Part shown: piece by piece, positions 6,460-7,093 of the stretch
How the letters are laid out: each line of letters starts with the position of its first letter
Position numbering within the stretch: the first letter of the stretch is position 1
From: Gammaproteobacteria bacterium
GTDB lineage: Bacteria; Pseudomonadota; Gammaproteobacteria; Poriferisulfidales; Oxydemutatoraceae
NCBI GenBank assembly: GCA_007570905.1
Contig: RKSI01000064.1
Span: 1 to 7,093 of the forward strand
Direction of reading: 5' to 3'
Length of the DNA stretch: 7,093 bases
Position numbers and translations under genes: made by a program
Notes under the pieces: model-generated
The model's database searches: none
What the model was told of the DNA's origin: nothing
Seen by the model: only the letters and a program-made list of their open reading frames with translations

Positions 6460-6481
6460 TGTACAGGACAAATGCTGTACA
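6460..6481. promoter_or_regulatory. Candidate operator dyad upstream of fccA promoter
   Basis: TGTACAG (6460-6466), an 8-nt spacer, then CTGTACA (6475-6481) form a perfect 7-bp inverted repeat. Each arm contains the self-palindrome TGTACA, so this is also two copies of a palindrome 16 bp apart. The second extends to the 8-bp palindrome CTGTACAG (6475-6482). The arms are centred about 42 and 58 bp upstream of the predicted fccA start, a typical location for an activator. No T-run follows, so it does not look like a terminator. The binding protein is unknown. Confidence 0.55.
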
Positions 6482-6528
6482 GCCGAATGGTATAGCCTGC
6501 GGGGGCGCGCAGCGGCGCGGTTGGCGGT

Positions 6529-7071
6529 TCAGCGCGCGGCGGTGCGGCGGGGTTTTTTCGGGCGTTTGTGGGCCACGCCCTTGTGACATTCAATGCAGTT
6601 CTCATCGTTGGCGTGGGCGCGTTTGTGTTTCTTGCGCGCGGTCTTGTCCTGTTCGTCCAGGTCCATCGCCTCAAACAGGTGGCACGACTTGCATTCCCGC
6701 GAGTTGCTCTCCTCCATTCTCTGCCACACGCGGTTGGCCATCGTCCAGCGGTGCGCCTCGAACTTTTCCTTCGTGTCTATCGTGCCGAGTATCTCGTGCC
6801 ACACATCTTTCGCCGCAATGAACTTGACATGCAGTTTCGGCGCCAGCGGAGTCGGCACATGGCAGTCGCGGCACTGTGTGCGCGCGCCGCTGGCGTTGAT
6901 GAAATGCAGCGAGTCTTGCCATTCCGCCTTGACCCACTGCATGGAATGGCACGAGGTGCAGAATTCCGTCGAGTTGGTCGTCTCCAGCGTCGCGGAAAAC
7001 CCGCCGGCGGCCACCACACCCGCGCCGACCAGCGCGGCGGCGGAAAGAAAGGCTTTGTGCTTGGGTTGCAT
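6529..7071 (-). CDS. NapC/NrfH/TorC-family membrane-anchored tetraheme cytochrome c
   Basis: This 180-residue protein has one N-terminal transmembrane anchor (about residues 7-28) and four heme c motifs: CTSCH (38-42), CRDCH (67-71), CKSCH (127-131) and CIECH (159-163). Family hallmarks include the first motif followed by S-M (M44, the CXXCHXM pattern that in NrfH provides a heme ligand), SLHFINASG then CRDCHVP, and MDLDEQDKTARKKH before the last CIECHKGVAHK. Members exchange electrons between membrane quinol and periplasmic partners (nitrate, nitrite or TMAO reductases, or other cytochromes). No such reductase is visible here; instead fccAB follows after 131 nt, suggesting a link between FccAB and the quinone pool (inference). 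The C-terminus (HKRPKKPRRTAAR) is very basic. ATG 7071 gives the anchor directly; no Shine-Dalgarno is evident. Which subfamily it belongs to cannot be settled from sequence alone, so no symbol is given. Confidence 0.92.
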   Translation of the reverse strand: MQPKHKAFLSAAALVGAGVVAAGGFSATLETTNSTEFCTSCHSMQWVKAEWQDSLHFINASGARTQCRDCHVPTPLAPKLHVKFIAAKDVWHEILGTIDTKEKFEAHRWTMANRVWQRMEESNSRECKSCHLFEAMDLDEQDKTARKKHKRAHANDENCIECHKGVAHKRPKKPRRTAAR

Positions 7072-7081
7072 GGGCAGGGGG

Positions 7082-7087
7082 ATTATA
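7082..7087 (-). promoter_or_regulatory. Possible -10 box of the tetraheme cytochrome gene
   Basis: A perfect TATAAT on the minus strand lies 10 nt before ATG 7071. Any -35 would be outside the window. A start point at the usual distance would fall only about 4 nt before the ATG, so the mRNA would be nearly leaderless, in keeping with the absent ribosome site. A chance match is possible. Confidence 0.35.
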
Positions 7088-7093
7088 GCATTG

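Noticed and set aside
6460..6481. Terminator for the tetraheme gene
   Set aside because: The 7-bp dyad is not GC-rich and no T-run follows on either strand; a regulatory site fits better.

Overview
The window is GC-rich, densely packed and bacterial. Every supported gene lies on the minus strand, so it reads from position 7093 down to 1. The content points to a sulfur-oxidising gammaproteobacterium. A sulfide-oxidising flavocytochrome c pair (fccA, fccB) and a NapC/NrfH-type tetraheme cytochrome lie upstream of mfd followed by a CsiV-family gene, and mfd next to csiV is an arrangement I recall from gammaproteobacteria such as Pseudomonas. The species cannot be fixed from this window.

Layout in the direction of transcription. 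(1) 7071-6529: membrane-anchored tetraheme c-type cytochrome with four CXXCH motifs; a TATAAT box sits only 10 nt before its start codon. (2) 6528-6398: intergenic region with a good sigma70-like promoter for fccA, a strong Shine-Dalgarno and a conspicuous TGTACAG-N8-CTGTACA dyad just upstream of the -35. (3) 6397-5726: fccA, diheme cytochrome subunit with a Sec signal peptide. (4) 5711-4422: fccB, flavoprotein subunit with a Tat signal; the family's FAD-attachment and redox-disulfide cysteines are in place. (5) 4421-4293: intergenic region with a short CTGAAC repeat, a sigma70-like promoter for mfd and an intrinsic terminator that overlaps that promoter's predicted start point. (6) 4292-774: full-length mfd (transcription-repair coupling factor). 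(7) 774-1: 5' part of a csiV-like gene whose stop codon is outside the window; its start overlaps the mfd stop (TGATG), so the two genes are probably translationally coupled.

How the genes work together: FccAB would oxidise sulfide in the periplasm and pass electrons to c-type cytochromes. The adjacent tetraheme protein belongs to a family that exchanges electrons between the quinone pool and periplasmic cytochromes, so it may link FccAB to the membrane (inference). mfd-csiV looks like a separate housekeeping transcription unit.

The most unusual element is the start of the csiV-like gene. Its N-terminal signal region is built from five 15-residue (45-bp) tandem units. Three central copies are nearly identical and arginine-rich, and the last unit forms the hydrophobic signal-peptide core and cleavage site. 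This looks like a minisatellite expansion of a signal peptide. I found no CRISPR array, tRNA, rRNA, transposase or toxin-antitoxin pair.
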